This document shows positions 10,571 through 21,548 of a DNA stretch of 64,000 nt, piece by piece (the first letter of the stretch is position 1; every line of letters begins with the position of its first letter). The DNA is from Diabrotica undecimpunctata. Taxonomy: Eukaryota; Arthropoda; Insecta; Coleoptera; Chrysomelidae. Position numbers and translations under genes: made by a program. A model generated the notes under the pieces. The model saw nothing but the letters and a program-made list of their open reading frames with translations. It ran no database searches and had not been told where the DNA came from. Location of the stretch: assembly GCF_040954645.1 (NCBI RefSeq), contig NC_092810.1, forward strand, positions 9,284,185 to 9,348,184, written 5' to 3'.

Positions 10571-11653
10571 TGACATACGCGGCAGAAACAAGATCTGACA
10601 CAGAGAGGACAAAAAGAATGTTAGAAACGTACTCTGTTGTCTGTTATCCGATGCAAGTTCACAAAAGCTTCTTTATACACAAATTTTCTGCCAGAAGAAC
10701 ACACTCGCAACTTTCGCCTTGTTTAATGTTGGAAACCCTATTTCCTTTATAATTTATATACATATGTACTTTATACCTTGCCTCCGAGCTATTTCACACT
10801 TCAACGTTGAACAGTTTTTACACTTTTTTAAGTCTATCTTTTGATTCACGTACTTCGGTATTCATTTTCACATAAGTTTAAATAGTCACGTCAAAATTAC
10901 GACGAGCGCGTGTCCTAAAGCTCGGTACACATATACGAGCCAAACGGTATGCACGCGGTATGCGAACGCTATATTCGTTACGACTCATTTAAAAAACACC
11001 ATTTCGTCGCCTTCGTAAAGAGTGGCACAATGCAAGAACTGATAAAGTTAGACAACCGATAAGTGATTAAAGTTTAGACGTCATGAATTTTATTAACTTT
11101 ATTTTATTTCTAGTATAATTATTGTTATCAAAAAACATTTTTGAATATCATGTGTGGTTTGCGAATGAACTGAATTATTTTTATTTGAGTAAATCAGGAA
11201 GTGAGGATCGGATTGGTGTGGTTTTTAACGAAATGGTATAGGCTGGTCCTAAACTATACGATAATGGAAAGTTATTTCCTAAAGATTAGATTTTGTTAGT
11301 TCGCTGAATAAGATGGTTGAATATAATCGGGGTATAGTTGTTATTTTCGTTTTCTTGGCATTGATAGTTAAAGCACAGGTTTTAATGTTAATATGTTGTA
11401 GAAGACGACGACGAAGACAAAGAGGTCAAATAATAAGTGAGTTATCATTTTTGCTGTATATATACCATTGTGAAAATAATATGTATTTTATATTGTTATG
11501 AACCCATTTTATTGTTTAATTTTTATATTATTTACTATCTTTAATGCGAATTAACATCATTTTCAGTTGAAGATACGTTTATTTTGAAATCGTTCTTCAC
11601 ATACAAATTAAAAATTCTTCTAATTAATTTTCTCCACATCATTAATATTGGCA
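10561..11653 (+). repeat. Segmental duplication, copy 2 (with exon 2)
   Basis: Matches 4295-5322, including the truncated LINE end (TYAAETRSD), upstream region, exon and intron start. It differs by an additional segment of about 60 bases beginning AGCTCGGTACACATATACG near 10918. Confidence 0.9.
11313..11436 (+). CDS. First coding exon 2: single-pass membrane N-terminus
   Basis: ATG at 11313; 41 residues plus one base, ending at the donor ATAA|GTGAGT. Six or seven polar residues, then a hydrophobic segment 8-27 interrupted by Lys20 and Gln22, then Cys28-Cys29 and a six-Arg run followed by QRGQII. It is the closest relative of exon 1, with the same 5' context (TTTTGTTAGTTCG) and the same intron start. 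Single-pass N-out/C-in topology is inferred. An AG at 11565 followed by TTGAAGATACG is a possible acceptor that stays open in this frame and also exists 3' of exon 1. The function is unknown. Confidence 0.7.
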
Positions 11654-11729
11654 TACACATACATATACTTGGTAGACCTCTTTTAATCCATTTTACGCGT
11701 GGTGGATTAGTCCGCATATTTTATATCCT

Positions 11730-12145
11730 TTATCTTCTTCTTTACGTGCCATCTCCGCGACGAAGGTTGGCAATCTTCACTGCTATTCTAACTTTTGACA
11801 CTACAGCCCGAAAGAGTGCACTTGAGCTGCATCCAAACCTTTCTCTGAGGTTTCTCGGCCAGGACATTCTTCTTCTACCTATGCAGCGCTTTCCTTGAAT
11901 CTCTCCCTGCATTATTAGTTTTAGAAATTCATATCTGTCATCACGTGTTATATGACCCAGATATTGTAGTTTTCTTATTTTGATGGAATCCAGTATCTCC
12001 CTGCTGTTCTCCATTCTTCTTAGTACTTCTTCATTGGTTATTCTGTCTGTCCAGGAGATTCTCAGCATTCTTCGATATGTCCACATTTCAAATACTTCCA
12101 ATTTATTTATTTAAAGTCCATGTCTCCACACCATACAAAAGAACA
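11730..12145 (-). pseudogene. LINE C-terminal fragment
   Basis: Minus strand: GVETWTLNK, then LEVFEMWTYRRMLRISW, TNEEVLRRM and LQYLGHITRDDRYEF, ending RRGDGT with an AGAAGAAG-like 3' tail near 11730. This is the usual far C-terminus of a LINE ORF2. The 5' side is joined directly to a Tc1 relic at about 12146. Confidence 0.85.
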
Positions 12146-12690
12146 GAAAATCCATAACACCTCCACCAAACCGGTCCACCTCCAAAAAGAGTGGTTGGGA
12201 CTCTCAAATTTTCATTGTAACGCTGTCCTCTTTCCTTCCACACCATCCGCCATCATTCGTATACGAACGAAATCTGGACTCGTCAGTAAAGAGACAATTC
12301 CTCCAATTTTCGAAATTCCACTGATAGTGTTCCATCGCCCAGCGATATCTGCATGCACGCTGCTCCCTAGTTAGTCGTGGATGTGTAGCGCGCCGTCTAG
12401 CCCTTAAATTGGATGCATGTAACCGTCTTCGGACAGTTTGACTGGAAATCGCTCATCCAGTAGCAAGCCTGAAGATACTGTTAATTCTGGAAGCCGTGAA
12501 TGTTTGGTTTCTTCTTGCCGTTAGAACTACAAAACGGTCTTGACGACGAGTTGTAGATTCCATGCACGACTTATCTCACTTTGCGACACATTTAGCCTCA
12601 TAGCAACCTCTTGTTGAGTTATGCCTTGTTGGATCCAACGAACTAATGGCTCAAGCTGCACTAGTTCTAAACTTCTTTGCGGCATAATGT
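12146..12690 (-). pseudogene. Tc1-like transposase relic
   Basis: Minus strand, several frames: N-terminal helix-turn-helix with RWIQQGITQQEVAMRLNVSQ, a TREQRACRYRWA segment, and NCLFTDESRF holding the first catalytic Asp. The second half with the remaining Asp and Glu is missing, cut by the LINE at 12145. Multiple stops and frameshifts. Confidence 0.75.
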
Positions 12691-13170
12691 TTTTGTGATA
12701 AATAGATTTCTTGACTTATTGACTGTGTAACTGGTAAAGTCAATACAAGCACTTTTATACGAATGATATATTCATGTTTGGAACATGTCTCCCTTTGTAC
12801 GAGATAAGGGCCGATGAGAATAGGGAGAAAAAAACCACATACAAAAAATATTGGCAATAAAGATAGCATGTAAAGTGTAGTGCAGGCAATTATTTTAAAA
12901 ATAGTTTTATATGATAATTTTAGGAATTTTAAAATTATCCACTTCAATTGTTGAGTAGTGCACATACAAAATACATTCTGAATAAATGACAGATTTCATT
13001 TCTGGCTTCACAAAATGGCCCCTTTCAACAACTGTCAAACTTCGAAAGTCCTTATTAAAACTCATCATAATGTTTTTAACATGTTTAATTTTTTTTTTAA
13101 TAGTGGTTACTATATAAATAAATCTATGGGAATTTGTAATAAAAATCTGAAAAACGAATGTGTGTGAATT
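12691..13170. other. Intergenic, no gene recognised
   Basis: AT-rich sequence between the Tc1 relic and the promoter of exon 3. No conserved motif or repeat end was identified. Confidence 0.4.
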
Positions 13171-13215
13171 GTCTGTTTATAAAGATAAATTTAGATTTTT
13201 GTTGTACTTCACTCG
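13171..13215 (+). promoter_or_regulatory. Predicted core promoter of exon 3 (TATA + initiator)
   Basis: GTCTGTTTATAAAG (13171-13184) holds a TATAAA box at 13178. CTTCACTCG (13207-13215) lies about 33 bases downstream, the right place for an initiator, and 70 bases before the ATG. The same pair occurs before exons 4 and 5, which is the main support. Confidence 0.55.
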
Positions 13216-13280
13216 CCGTAAAGTAATGTATACAATATCCTAGTAAAATTATATTTTGTTCAGTTGGTGCGTTGACTAAC

Positions 13281-13383
13281 ATGGGCGATGTTTATTACGG
13301 CGTGACTTTCTTAGTGATTTTTATAATTATAATTACAGCGGTAATTATCAGATTCATATGTTGTAGGAGAGAACATTTTATGC
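13281..13383 (+). CDS. First coding exon 3: single-pass membrane N-terminus
   Basis: ATG at 13281 in the context CTAACATGG, shared with exons 4 and 5. It encodes 34 residues plus one base, ending at ATGC|GTAAGT. MGDVYYG leads into an Ile/Val/Phe-rich helix (8-23), Arg24, then Cys27-Cys28 and RREHF. The CC pair is at exactly the same residue numbers as in exons 1, 4 and 5. N-out/C-in topology is inferred. No downstream exon can be assigned. Confidence 0.7.
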
Positions 13384-13883
13384 GTAAGTGTAATAATTTG
13401 TTGTTTAACATTAAAGAAAGTGTAATTATTTTAGATTGTCGTGGCAAATCCTGTTAAGGTTTGACGATACATTAACATTTTTAATATTGACATGTGAATA
13501 ACCTCCTTATAAGAAAAAAAAATTGAAAACGATTTCCAGAATTAAAATCGAAACTTCAAACAATTATTAAATGTTATTTTCTACAATCAATTGTCATGAA
13601 GGAGTAGTGGATCAATAAATTCTTTCATATTACGCTTGCTTACTATTCAAATAGTAACTTAAACTGGAAAAAACTTGTTAATAATGTCGGAAATCATTAT
13701 TTGATAAAAAACTCTTTACTTAAGAACGCCCAGCTCTCTTTCAGAGCACTGATGTGCCTTTACAACACCAATAAATTAAATATGTTTATATGGGATTAAG
13801 CCACAATTAATTCTAATGAGACTGATAGTTTAAATTTGTTGTGACTTTTCAATTTGCAATCCGAAAATCGTTGTCAAAATTAA

Positions 13884-14140
13884 GTACAAGCTGAATATAG
13901 CCGCAAATGTCAACAGTGTTCGCAATTAATCTCAAAAGACAAATATTTACTCGTTATTGTTTTATATAAATTAAAAATTGCAGAATTCATACAATAATAT
14001 AATTAAAATGTACCTTTTAAAAGCTTTTTATCTTTCTATTTGAAGCATACGACATATATGCATTATAAAAACATCTCAACGCTGCCAAACCGAAATATTT
14101 TGTTCCATGGTTGACATTTGCGGCTATATTCAGCTTGTAC
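13884..14140. mobile_element. Short MITE with 31-bp perfect inverted ends
   Basis: GTACAAGCTGAATATAGCCG... at 13884-13914 is the exact reverse complement of 14110-14140, 257 bp end to end, AT-rich inside, no coding. It lies between exons 3 and 4. The family and target duplication are not clear. Confidence 0.75.
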
Positions 14141-14311
14141 TTTCTTTAAAGTTAACCAAAAATTCAATTAATTCAAGAAACCAGTTTCAGAATCTCTTAG
14201 CTTAGTGATAATTGATATAAAACCGAAATTTTACCATGTAATGTTTTCTGTTTCTCTTCCTCTTAGTGGTATACAATTGAAATATGTATATAAAAATGAA
14301 ATTTTTAGCCA

Positions 14312-14403
14312 ATGCAAATTAGATATACAAATCTGTAAACAAGACGTCTGTTTAAAATGTCTGTTTATATAGACAAAATTAGATTTCGCTGAACTTGATT
14401 CGA
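14312..14403 (+). promoter_or_regulatory. Predicted promoter of exon 4: octamer, TATA, initiator
   Basis: ATGCAAAT at 14312-14319 is the consensus octamer for POU-domain factors. GTCTGTTTATATAG puts TATATA at 14366, and CTTGATTCG (14394-14402) is at initiator distance (32 bases). The octamer-to-initiator distance (86) is nearly identical before exon 5 (85). POU binding is an inference. Confidence 0.5.
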
Positions 14404-14463
14404 ATCGCTCTTTATGCGTATCCTCGAAAAATCGGTTTTTGCTCAGATAGTACGCAGACTAAC

Positions 14464-14575
14464 ATGGCCAGTGTTGATTACGGAATGTGTTTCATAGGCT
14501 TTTTAATTATGATAGTTAAGTTGTTAATGATAAGGAAGTTTTGCTGTAGTGGCAGGCCTCCACACGGTTTAAGAA
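14464..14575 (+). CDS. First coding exon 4: single-pass membrane N-terminus
   Basis: ATG at 14464 (CTAACATGGCC); 37 residues plus one base, ending at AGAA|GTGAGT. MASVDYG, a helix 8-23 with Lys19 inside it, RK, then Cys27-Cys28 and SGRPPHGLR. It is strongly similar to exon 5 in protein, UTR and promoter, so the two are recent duplicates. An upstream in-frame region before the ATG is UTR by position relative to the predicted initiator. The function is unknown. Confidence 0.7.
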
Positions 14576-14679
14576 GTGAGTAATAATTGTTGTTGTATAG
14601 CAGGGGTGGCCAACTTAATCGTACTCTAGATCTACTGTCTGTCTTTTTAATTCTTTGCAATCTACCGACTAGGAATTTT

Positions 14680-16870
14680 TTAACCCTTTCGCTCGCGACT
14701 TTTTTTTTTATTACAAAAAATATATTAAGTTATCACTTTTGTTTATTTTTTTTAAGATTTTTAAATGTAATTTTAAAATTTTTTGTTTACCCTTAAACGG
14801 GTTAGGGGTTGTCCACATACGAGGACATTGTGAAAAAGAGGAAATAAAATGGTAGAAACTCAAACTTGTAGTAAATTTATTGCAGTGAATTACAAATAGT
14901 ATTATGTTGTGTGATAATCAAAAAAACAATTTTTCTGTTTATCCAGGCACAAATGAATGTTACATTTGCAGCAGGTATACTTTGACTTTCCTTTACATCC
15001 CGGCTTTTTGCACCTGGAAAATTTTTCTGTTACTTTGGGTAGATGTCCTATATTATCGAGACGAACTTCCTTTACTGGGTGCACTTCTACCTTAGTTCTT
15101 TTGGAAATTGGCTGTTCAAAGTCATTGGATGGACGACCTCTTTTCCTAGTAACAGTTTGATTAGCCAAAAATCTGAATCCCACCGATCGCACATATCAGG
15201 TGTACCAGAGCCCATATAATTGGATGCTACAACTGATTTGTTGTCATACCACTTAGTCACATTGACTTCACTATCCCCACTAACTACTTGCTCGTAACAT
15301 CCACGGCCTCGTTTTTTTATTTCTTTGTAATCACTGAAGGGTGGATTTTTAAAGCGATCTAACCGTGCTGTACATATTGCATATATCTGTTTATTTCCCA
15401 GGTGTAGCTTGAAAAGTAGTTATCAAAATAAATCCTGAAATTTTTTGAATTGTTTAGTCTACGGCTAAGTTGTGCAACAACAGTAGCGGACTGTCGAAAT
15501 GTCTTTAGCAAAGTCAAACCTTGATACAATATAAAATCAAACATCTGGCCGCTGCTTCCACAGATTGCAAAAACTTTTATCGCCCACGGTTTTGGTTTGT
15601 TCTTGACATACTGTTTTACATTCAGCTTTCCTTTGAAAGGAATCATCTGCTCATCAATAGAAAGATTTGCTTCCAAAGGAAGAGAAAGCAGGTGAGCTCT
15701 TATAGTGTTGTAAAGAGGCCTTACCTTCCAAAAGCGATCGTTAGTGTTCTATTCCGCCTCTTCATTATTGACAAAATGCAAGTTTTGCCCCAACCCAGAA
15801 AAACGGTTTATTGGCATGCTTTCACAAACTAGAGGAACAGCAAGTTTAGGTTCCCAATAACATTTAATCCTTGGGTAGTGTAAATTTCCCATAAGAATTA
15901 TTCTGCACAGCATATAAATTTGTAAATTCCACCATAAGAGAAAATAAATCGTCCGTAAAGTATTTAAAGAAAAAAGTAGATGGGCTCTCCAATTCTACAA
16001 CTTCAATCTCTTCCTCTTGATGATAAAGAAAAGTAGGTGTAACATAGGCAATACGTGTACGCCATCTGATGTCACCTTTTGGTGTTGTTGAACTTATAAA
16101 TTCATCTTCTTGGTAACTACTTCCACTAGCATAAGTTCCTTCATTTTGTTCATTAGCGACTCCTTCAACTATAATGTCATCGATTTCGTTAATACTTTGA
16201 TCCAGTTGCTCTACAAAAGAATCCCTAATTGATTTCTGTATAGTTTAGTTCGGTAGTAATAAAAATTACGTGTATTGCTCTGTATTTCCCACAATTCGTC
16301 TCCGTCATCTGATAAACATTCAACGTCCGACAAGCCCCGTCCCAATTCTTGAAGCAGTTCTTCATATGTAAGTGGCTTTCTCCTGCTCATTTTGAAGCAC
16401 TAGTACTTGAAAAAAATAGCAAATTAATTATTTTATAATATTCATCGCAAAAACTAACTTACCTCTAATTTAGTTCACTTATTCACACTGTCCTTATATG
16501 AGCACAATACTTTTTAGACAACAAAATCAACAAAACTAGCATAACTTTAGTCAAGTCTAATTATCTGGGCTTAAATGTACACTTCTTTACTACCTATATC
16601 ACGACTGGTACAGTGTATCAAAACAAAACACTAAAGTTACTAACTGATATTTTGTCAACGTCAGAGGAAAGTTCCACAATGGTTTCTACGTCACATTTTC
16701 AAGTCCGTTTTGTAGTGCTTCTACCCACAAATAGGTGGCGATATATGTTTTAAATTAAAGTTTCTTGGGTGCCTGTATGGGGACAACATTCACCACAGTT
16801 GTTCGAGTAACAGAAAAAAAATGAAGAATTTTATGTCCTCATATGAGGACACTATGAGCGAAAGGGTTAA
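14680..16870. mobile_element. piggyBac-like element with TTAA duplications
   Basis: TTAA (14680-14683) followed by CCCTTTCGCTC, and GAGCGAAAGGG followed by TTAA (16867-16870): the piggyBac signature of a TTAA target and perfect short inverted ends. It is about 2.18 kb long and encodes a decayed transposase on the minus strand. Confidence 0.92.
14902..16390 (-). pseudogene. piggyBac-type transposase, inactivated
   Basis: Starts at ATG 16390 (minus) with MSRRKPLTYEELLQEL and an acidic stretch. The conserved core shows SIDEQMIPFKGKLNV (catalytic Asp near 15660) and IYFDNYFSS (catalytic Asp near 15430). The C-terminal Cys-rich domain (KKPGCKGKS, CCKCNIHLC) ends at 14902. Several in-frame stops and shifts (about 15200-15360, 15740, 15860-16240) disable it. 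The domain order and size, about 490 codons, fit the family. Confidence 0.9.
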
Positions 16871-17347
16871 CTATACTGGCGAGCAATAAAAGTTTTAATC
16901 CCGAATTTTAACGTTAAAAGTGAGCTAAATATCTCAGAGTCGCTCACTATATCTTCTGGTTCTGAAAATCTTGTGGAAAATCAATCACTGGTTCTGAAAG
17001 ACTATTTTATCAGCTTTCGAGATCTGAAAGAAATTTTAATGTGAGTTGAACTGATTCGGCGTTAAACGCTAAAATTCTGGATGGATTAGTTTTTTGACTA
17101 ATCCATCCAACTATATTAAATAAAAAAAAATTAATGTGGGACTTGCGTTTGGACAGTTTTTGCTAGGTTTTTAAAGTTGGCCTGTAGTTGGAAATGGCCA
17201 ACCTTAAACAATCCATCGTATGAGCATCAGTCACCTGGAACGCTCTTTACTCTTCGTTTGTTTTAAATATTAAAACACTGCTTCACATAAATAGTTTGAA
17301 CCAAAACATGATTGCAGTTGTTCAGCACATTTTTTTTAATTTGGATA

Positions 17348-17524
17348 TTAGTCATTGCACACCAATGGCCAGAAATCTAGATGTGAACCTGACCTGTCAT
17401 GAATAGTATCATTGAATGGATAATTGATAAATTCGACCAACCTTTCAATTTTATTGAAATCTCTAAAACGGATTTCAATGTCTGATACTACCGACTGAAT
17501 TTCTGCTGTATATATCTGTAAATT
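17348..17524 (-). pseudogene. hAT transposase fragment
   Basis: Minus strand: IYTAEIQSVVSDIEIRFRDF, then IERLVEFINYPF, similar to the C-terminal half of GTF2IRD2/ZBED-like hAT transposases. The frame is continuous up to the LINE insertion whose target duplication is 17512-17524. More of the same gene is at 18589-19190 with many stops. Confidence 0.55.
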
Positions 17525-18588
17525 GTACAACAAAGGAGGCTGTACTGAAGAAATAAAGCGGCGGTCAGCAATCGCAAAAAGCGCTATGGCAAAATTAACA
17601 AAAATTTGGAAAAGCCATGAAATAACTACCGATACAAAAATGAGACTAGTAAGAAGTCTAGTTTTTCCAGTTTTTACTTATGCATCGGAATGCTGGACCC
17701 TTACTGAGAAAGACAAAAAGAACATAGATGTATTTGAGATGTACTGCTGGAATGAGATGTACTGCTGAATGCTGAGAATACCATGGGTGGCCCGAAGAAC
17801 AAATGAATCCATACTGGACCAGCTAAACATAAAGAAAATACTAAGAACACAAATATCAACACAAATCATCATAAGTGGCTCGACAATCCGTTGTGGATCT
17901 TGGCCTGCTCACAAAGAAGTCGCCACTCCTGTCGATTCCTGGCAACTTCCCTCCATCTTCTAACCCCTAGAATCTGTAGGTCTTCTTCCACATCATCAAT
18001 CCATCTCATTCGTGGTCGTCCTCTGCTTCTTGTGCCCTCTGGTTTTGAAAATGTTAATCTCTTCGTGTATTCGTGATCTGACATCCTAGCAATGTGTCCA
18101 GCCCATCTAAGTCTCTGCACTTTAACGAATTTCACAATATCTGGATCGGTGTATAACTGATACAGTTCAAAGTTGTATCTTCGACGCCATAGCCCATTTT
18201 CATTTACGGCCCCAAAAATCTTTCTAAGAATTTTTCTCTCAAAAATACCAAGAAGTCTTTTATCATTTTGAGATAAGATCCACGTTTCAGCCTCATATCA
18301 ACACAAATATCAGAACAAATAATAAGCTATTTTGGACATGTGCTTCGAAGAAATGGTCTTGAAAAACTTACCATCCAGGGAAAAGTAGAAGGCAAAAGAA
18401 TTAGAGGTAGATCTCCCACACGATACACGGACCATATTGTTGCTACCATTGGCGCTCCATTGTCAGAATGTGCTAGAATGGCAGAAGATAGAAAAACGTG
18501 GAAGAACATTGGGAAATTTAGCTAATAGCTTCATGATATCACGATACCTGCATCAGGTTAACGACTAAGAAGAAGATATCTGTAAATT
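17512..18588 (+). mobile_element. LINE insertion with 13-bp target duplication
   Basis: ATATCTGTAAATT is repeated exactly at 17512-17524 and 18576-18588. Between them lies a 5'-truncated LINE in + orientation: KRRSAIAKSAMAKLTKIW, FTYASECWTLTEKDKKNID and, after an inner insertion, HVLRRNGLEKLTIQGKVEG and RIRGRSPTRYTDHI. The 3' end is a TAAGAAGAAG tail at about 18566-18575. Stops are present near 17766. Confidence 0.9.
17853..18308 (-). mobile_element. LINE nested in the LINE, with 14-bp target duplication
   Basis: ATATCAACACAAAT is repeated exactly at 17853-17866 and 18295-18308. The insert (17867-18294) is a minus-strand LINE C-terminus: VQRLRWAGHIARMSDHEYTK, RSRGRPRMRWIDDVEEDLQ and WRLLCEQAKIH, with a short ATGATG tail at 17867. 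The stop at 17869 is next to the tail. Confidence 0.92.
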
Positions 18589-19190
18589 AAAAACATATGC
18601 AGGGTGTTTTTCCATGTGATCTTTAATGTTCATAAATCTTTTTTTTTAATGTTCATAAAATTTTCTTTTCAATATCAAATATTAAAGATACTGTTTGAAG
18701 TTTGGACGATGCAATAGAACTAATCATTTCTGATGTTTTGTTCTTGCCTTACAGTTCCAGATTCAATTTGCTTAGTTTACCAATAAAATCTGCTAGAAAT
18801 GCCAAATCACATTATCAGTCTAAGTCACGTAATTGCTGATGATCATCACCCTTTTCTTCAAGAAACTTAATAATGTCATTTAGCAAATCTCGAAACCTTT
18901 GCAAAAACTTATTGCGACTCAGCCACCTTATGCCGGTGTTTAGGATTAAGTAGTATTTTCCCAAGCTCCCTGTTGGATATTTTTTATAAAAACTTCTAAT
19001 TCGTCATCAAGTTGCCTCGTGCTTTTCAATGGCATAGCAAAATTAATTTTGTGTTCCTGGTTTATTTTGAAGCTCTCCCAGACAGTTTTTTTTATTAGTC
19101 AATATTGGATTGAACTATTTTTTGATCACTGTATCACTCATAGTTAAAATTATCGGTGGGTGATCAGAGTTCATGTTCCAGCCGTCATTG
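18589..19190 (-). pseudogene. hAT transposase fragment, continuation
   Basis: Minus-strand translation gives short, stop-broken matches to the same type of transposase, such as FDELEVFIK, CKMTLLSFLKK and HGKTPC. It continues the fragment at 17348-17524 across the LINE insertion. Decay is heavy, so the assignment rests on gene order. Confidence 0.4.
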
Positions 19191-19715
19191 ATATGATTAA
19201 TAAATAAAGTTTTATTTATTTATATGAAACTAGGATATTTATGAGATTTAAAAAAAATATTTTTCCGTCGACCGTCCATTTATGATCAATTTTAACACCC
19301 TCAAAATCATTGATTAATGACCCCTATTAATGAATGATTTTCTATTAATGAACGATTTTATTATAGGCAACACAACATACATTGCTTGCATAAATTAATT
19401 AAACGCTCTGTGATTGGCAATGACCTGTGGTGTAGGCAACCAAACATATACCTATTTATATTCTCACTAAAAAATTAATTTAAAATGAAGTAGCCGCTGT
19501 CAGTACTATCTGTCATTGTATGTCATTATTTACTTTATTGTCTAAAATTCTGTGTATTTGAAAAATCAAAGGATGGATATTGACGAAGAGTTTAATTTAA
19601 CTCCACCAGAATTTAACTTCTTCTATCACAGAATTTACAGAGGTCCAAGAAGACTTAAATATAAAAGGTAAAAGAAATAATAAATTAGACTTACTCACAA
19701 TCAATTTAATTTAAC

Positions 19716-19771
19716 TATCAGACGACCGGTTTCGCTTTCTACAATATGCAAAGCATCTTCAGGTCACGATA
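19716..19771 (-). ncRNA. Hammerhead-like RNA motif, copy 1
   Basis: Reverse complement of the motif at 21493-21548, with one base different in the outer stem strand (GTCTGATA instead of GTTTGATA). Core CTGAAGA, stem II GCTTT/AAAGC, GAAA and CCGGTC are all present. See the + strand copy for the fold. Confidence 0.4.
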
Positions 19772-20592
19772 CAAAGTTAAATAAATGCTGAAAATAATAA
19801 ACCCATATTAGGGTGTTGTCTAATAAAGGTAAAACAAAGATAGGTGATATAAATTATATAAATTACAGTAATTATGCCAATATTACATGTCTGTGGTTTT
19901 TCAAAATGAATAAAATGTTTAAGCAGACAAGGTAAGACCCACAAATTGGTAAAATAGTCAATTAAACTGTAATGAATTAATAAATAAACAAATAAATAAA
20001 ACATTACTTACATGCCGGTACTCTATTAATTGATGGTTGAAAGAACATGGTTCAAACTATCTTGTATTGTTGATTGGACTCTTGGTTGGAGAACTCAAGT
20101 CAACTATTGTAATTGTTTAACAGTAAACGGGGAAGTTCTTGAGGAGACAGATTTTATCCAATGAAGTAGAGATAGGTAAATGTAATTGTTTGTTTGATGA
20201 AAGTAATGTTCTATACCATTAAGTTCTTTAAAGTTATTTATATTTATTCTGGAGATATATTTATGAAATGTGCGTTATTTATTGAGATTTTTATTTTTGT
20301 TTTGGAAAGTGACAGTTGTGAGACAATGAATAAGAATAGATGAACAAATTGTGTGAATTGTGTGGGTGTGCAATTATATCAGCTTGTTCTTATTCATTGT
20401 CTCACAACTGTCACCTTCCAAAACAAAAATAAAAATCTCAATAAATAACACACATTTCATAAATATATCTCCAGAATAAATATAAATAACTTTAAAGAAC
20501 TTAATGGTATAGAACATTACTTTCATCAAACAAACAATTACATTTACCTATCTCTACTTCATTGGATAAAATCTGTCTCCTCAAGAACCTCC

Positions 20593-20692
20593 NNNNNNNN
20601 NNNNNNNNNNNNNNNNNNNNNNNNNNNNNNNNNNNNNNNNNNNNNNNNNNNNNNNNNNNNNNNNNNNNNNNNNNNNNNNNNNNNNNNNNNNN
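20593..20692. other. Assembly gap (100 N)
   Basis: Exactly 100 N, probably an arbitrary gap size. It sits in a near-perfect palindrome, a likely cause of the break. Frames running through it are not real. Confidence 0.98.
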
Positions 20693-21492
20693 TATAAATG
20701 CTGAAAATAATAAACCCATATTAGGGTGTTGTCCAATAAAGGTAAAACAAAGATAGGTGATATAAATTATATAAATTACAGTAATTATGCCAATATTACA
20801 TGTCTGTGGTTTTTCAAAATGAATAAAATGTTTAAGCAGACAAGGTAAGACCCACAAATTGGTAAAATAGTCTATTAAACTGTAATGAATTAATAAATAA
20901 ACAAATAAATAAAACATTACTTACATGCCGGTACTCTATTAATTGATGGTTGAAAGAACATGGTTCAAACTATCTTGTATTGTTGATTGGAGAACTCAAG
21001 TCAACTATTGTAATTGTTTAACAGTAAACGGGGAAGTTCTCGAGGAGACAGATTTTATCCAATGAAGTAGAGATAGGTAAATGTAATTGTTTGTTTGATG
21101 AAAGTAATGTTCTATACCATTAAGTTCTTTAAAGTTATTTAACTTAATGGTTTACCGTTTACTGTTAAACAATTACAATAGTTGACTTGAGTTCTCCAAT
21201 CAACAATACAAGATAGTTTGAACCATGTTCTTTCAACCATCAATTAATAGAGTACCGGCATGTAAGTAATGTTTTATTTATTTGTTTATTTATTAATTCA
21301 TTACAGTTTAATAGACTATTTTACCAATTTGTGGGTCTTACCTTGTCTGCTTAAACATTTTATTCATTTTGAAAAACCACAGACATGTAATATTGGCATA
21401 ATTACTGTAATTTATATCACCTATCTTTGTTTTACCTTTATTAGACAACACCCTAATATGGGTTTATTATTTTCAGCATTTATTTAACTTTG

Positions 21493-21548
21493 TATCGTGA
21501 CCTGAAGATGCTTTGCATATTGTAGAAAGCGAAACCGGTCGTTTGATA
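21493..21548 (+). ncRNA. Hammerhead-like RNA motif, copy 2
   Basis: Core elements in order: stem I strand TATCGTGAC, CTGAAGA (fits CUGANGA), a bulged T, stem II GCTTT...AAAGC, GAAA, CCGGTC (self-complementary CCGG and a GUC-like cleavage site), then GTTTGATA, which can pair back with TATCGTGAC. This is the order of a type I hammerhead with a tiny stem III. The unpaired T at stem II base is not canonical, so activity is uncertain. Confidence 0.45.

Larger units (their letters stand above)
14605..19190. mobile_element. hAT relic (GTF2IRD2-like), heavily interrupted
   Basis: CAGGGGTGGCCAACTT at about 14604 is a typical hAT terminal sequence. Minus-strand fragments of a hAT-type transposase lie at 17348-17524 and about 18589-19190. 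The relic is interrupted by a piggyBac element (14680-16870) and a LINE (17525-18575). No matching right end was found, so the right boundary is approximate. Confidence 0.5.

Noticed and set aside
12651..12965. 104-codon minus-strand frame
   Set aside because: It begins in AT-rich DNA and runs into the edge of the Tc1 relic with no motif; likely chance.
20501..20917. Frames spanning the N gap
   Set aside because: They include 100 N and repeat-family DNA; not evidence of a gene.
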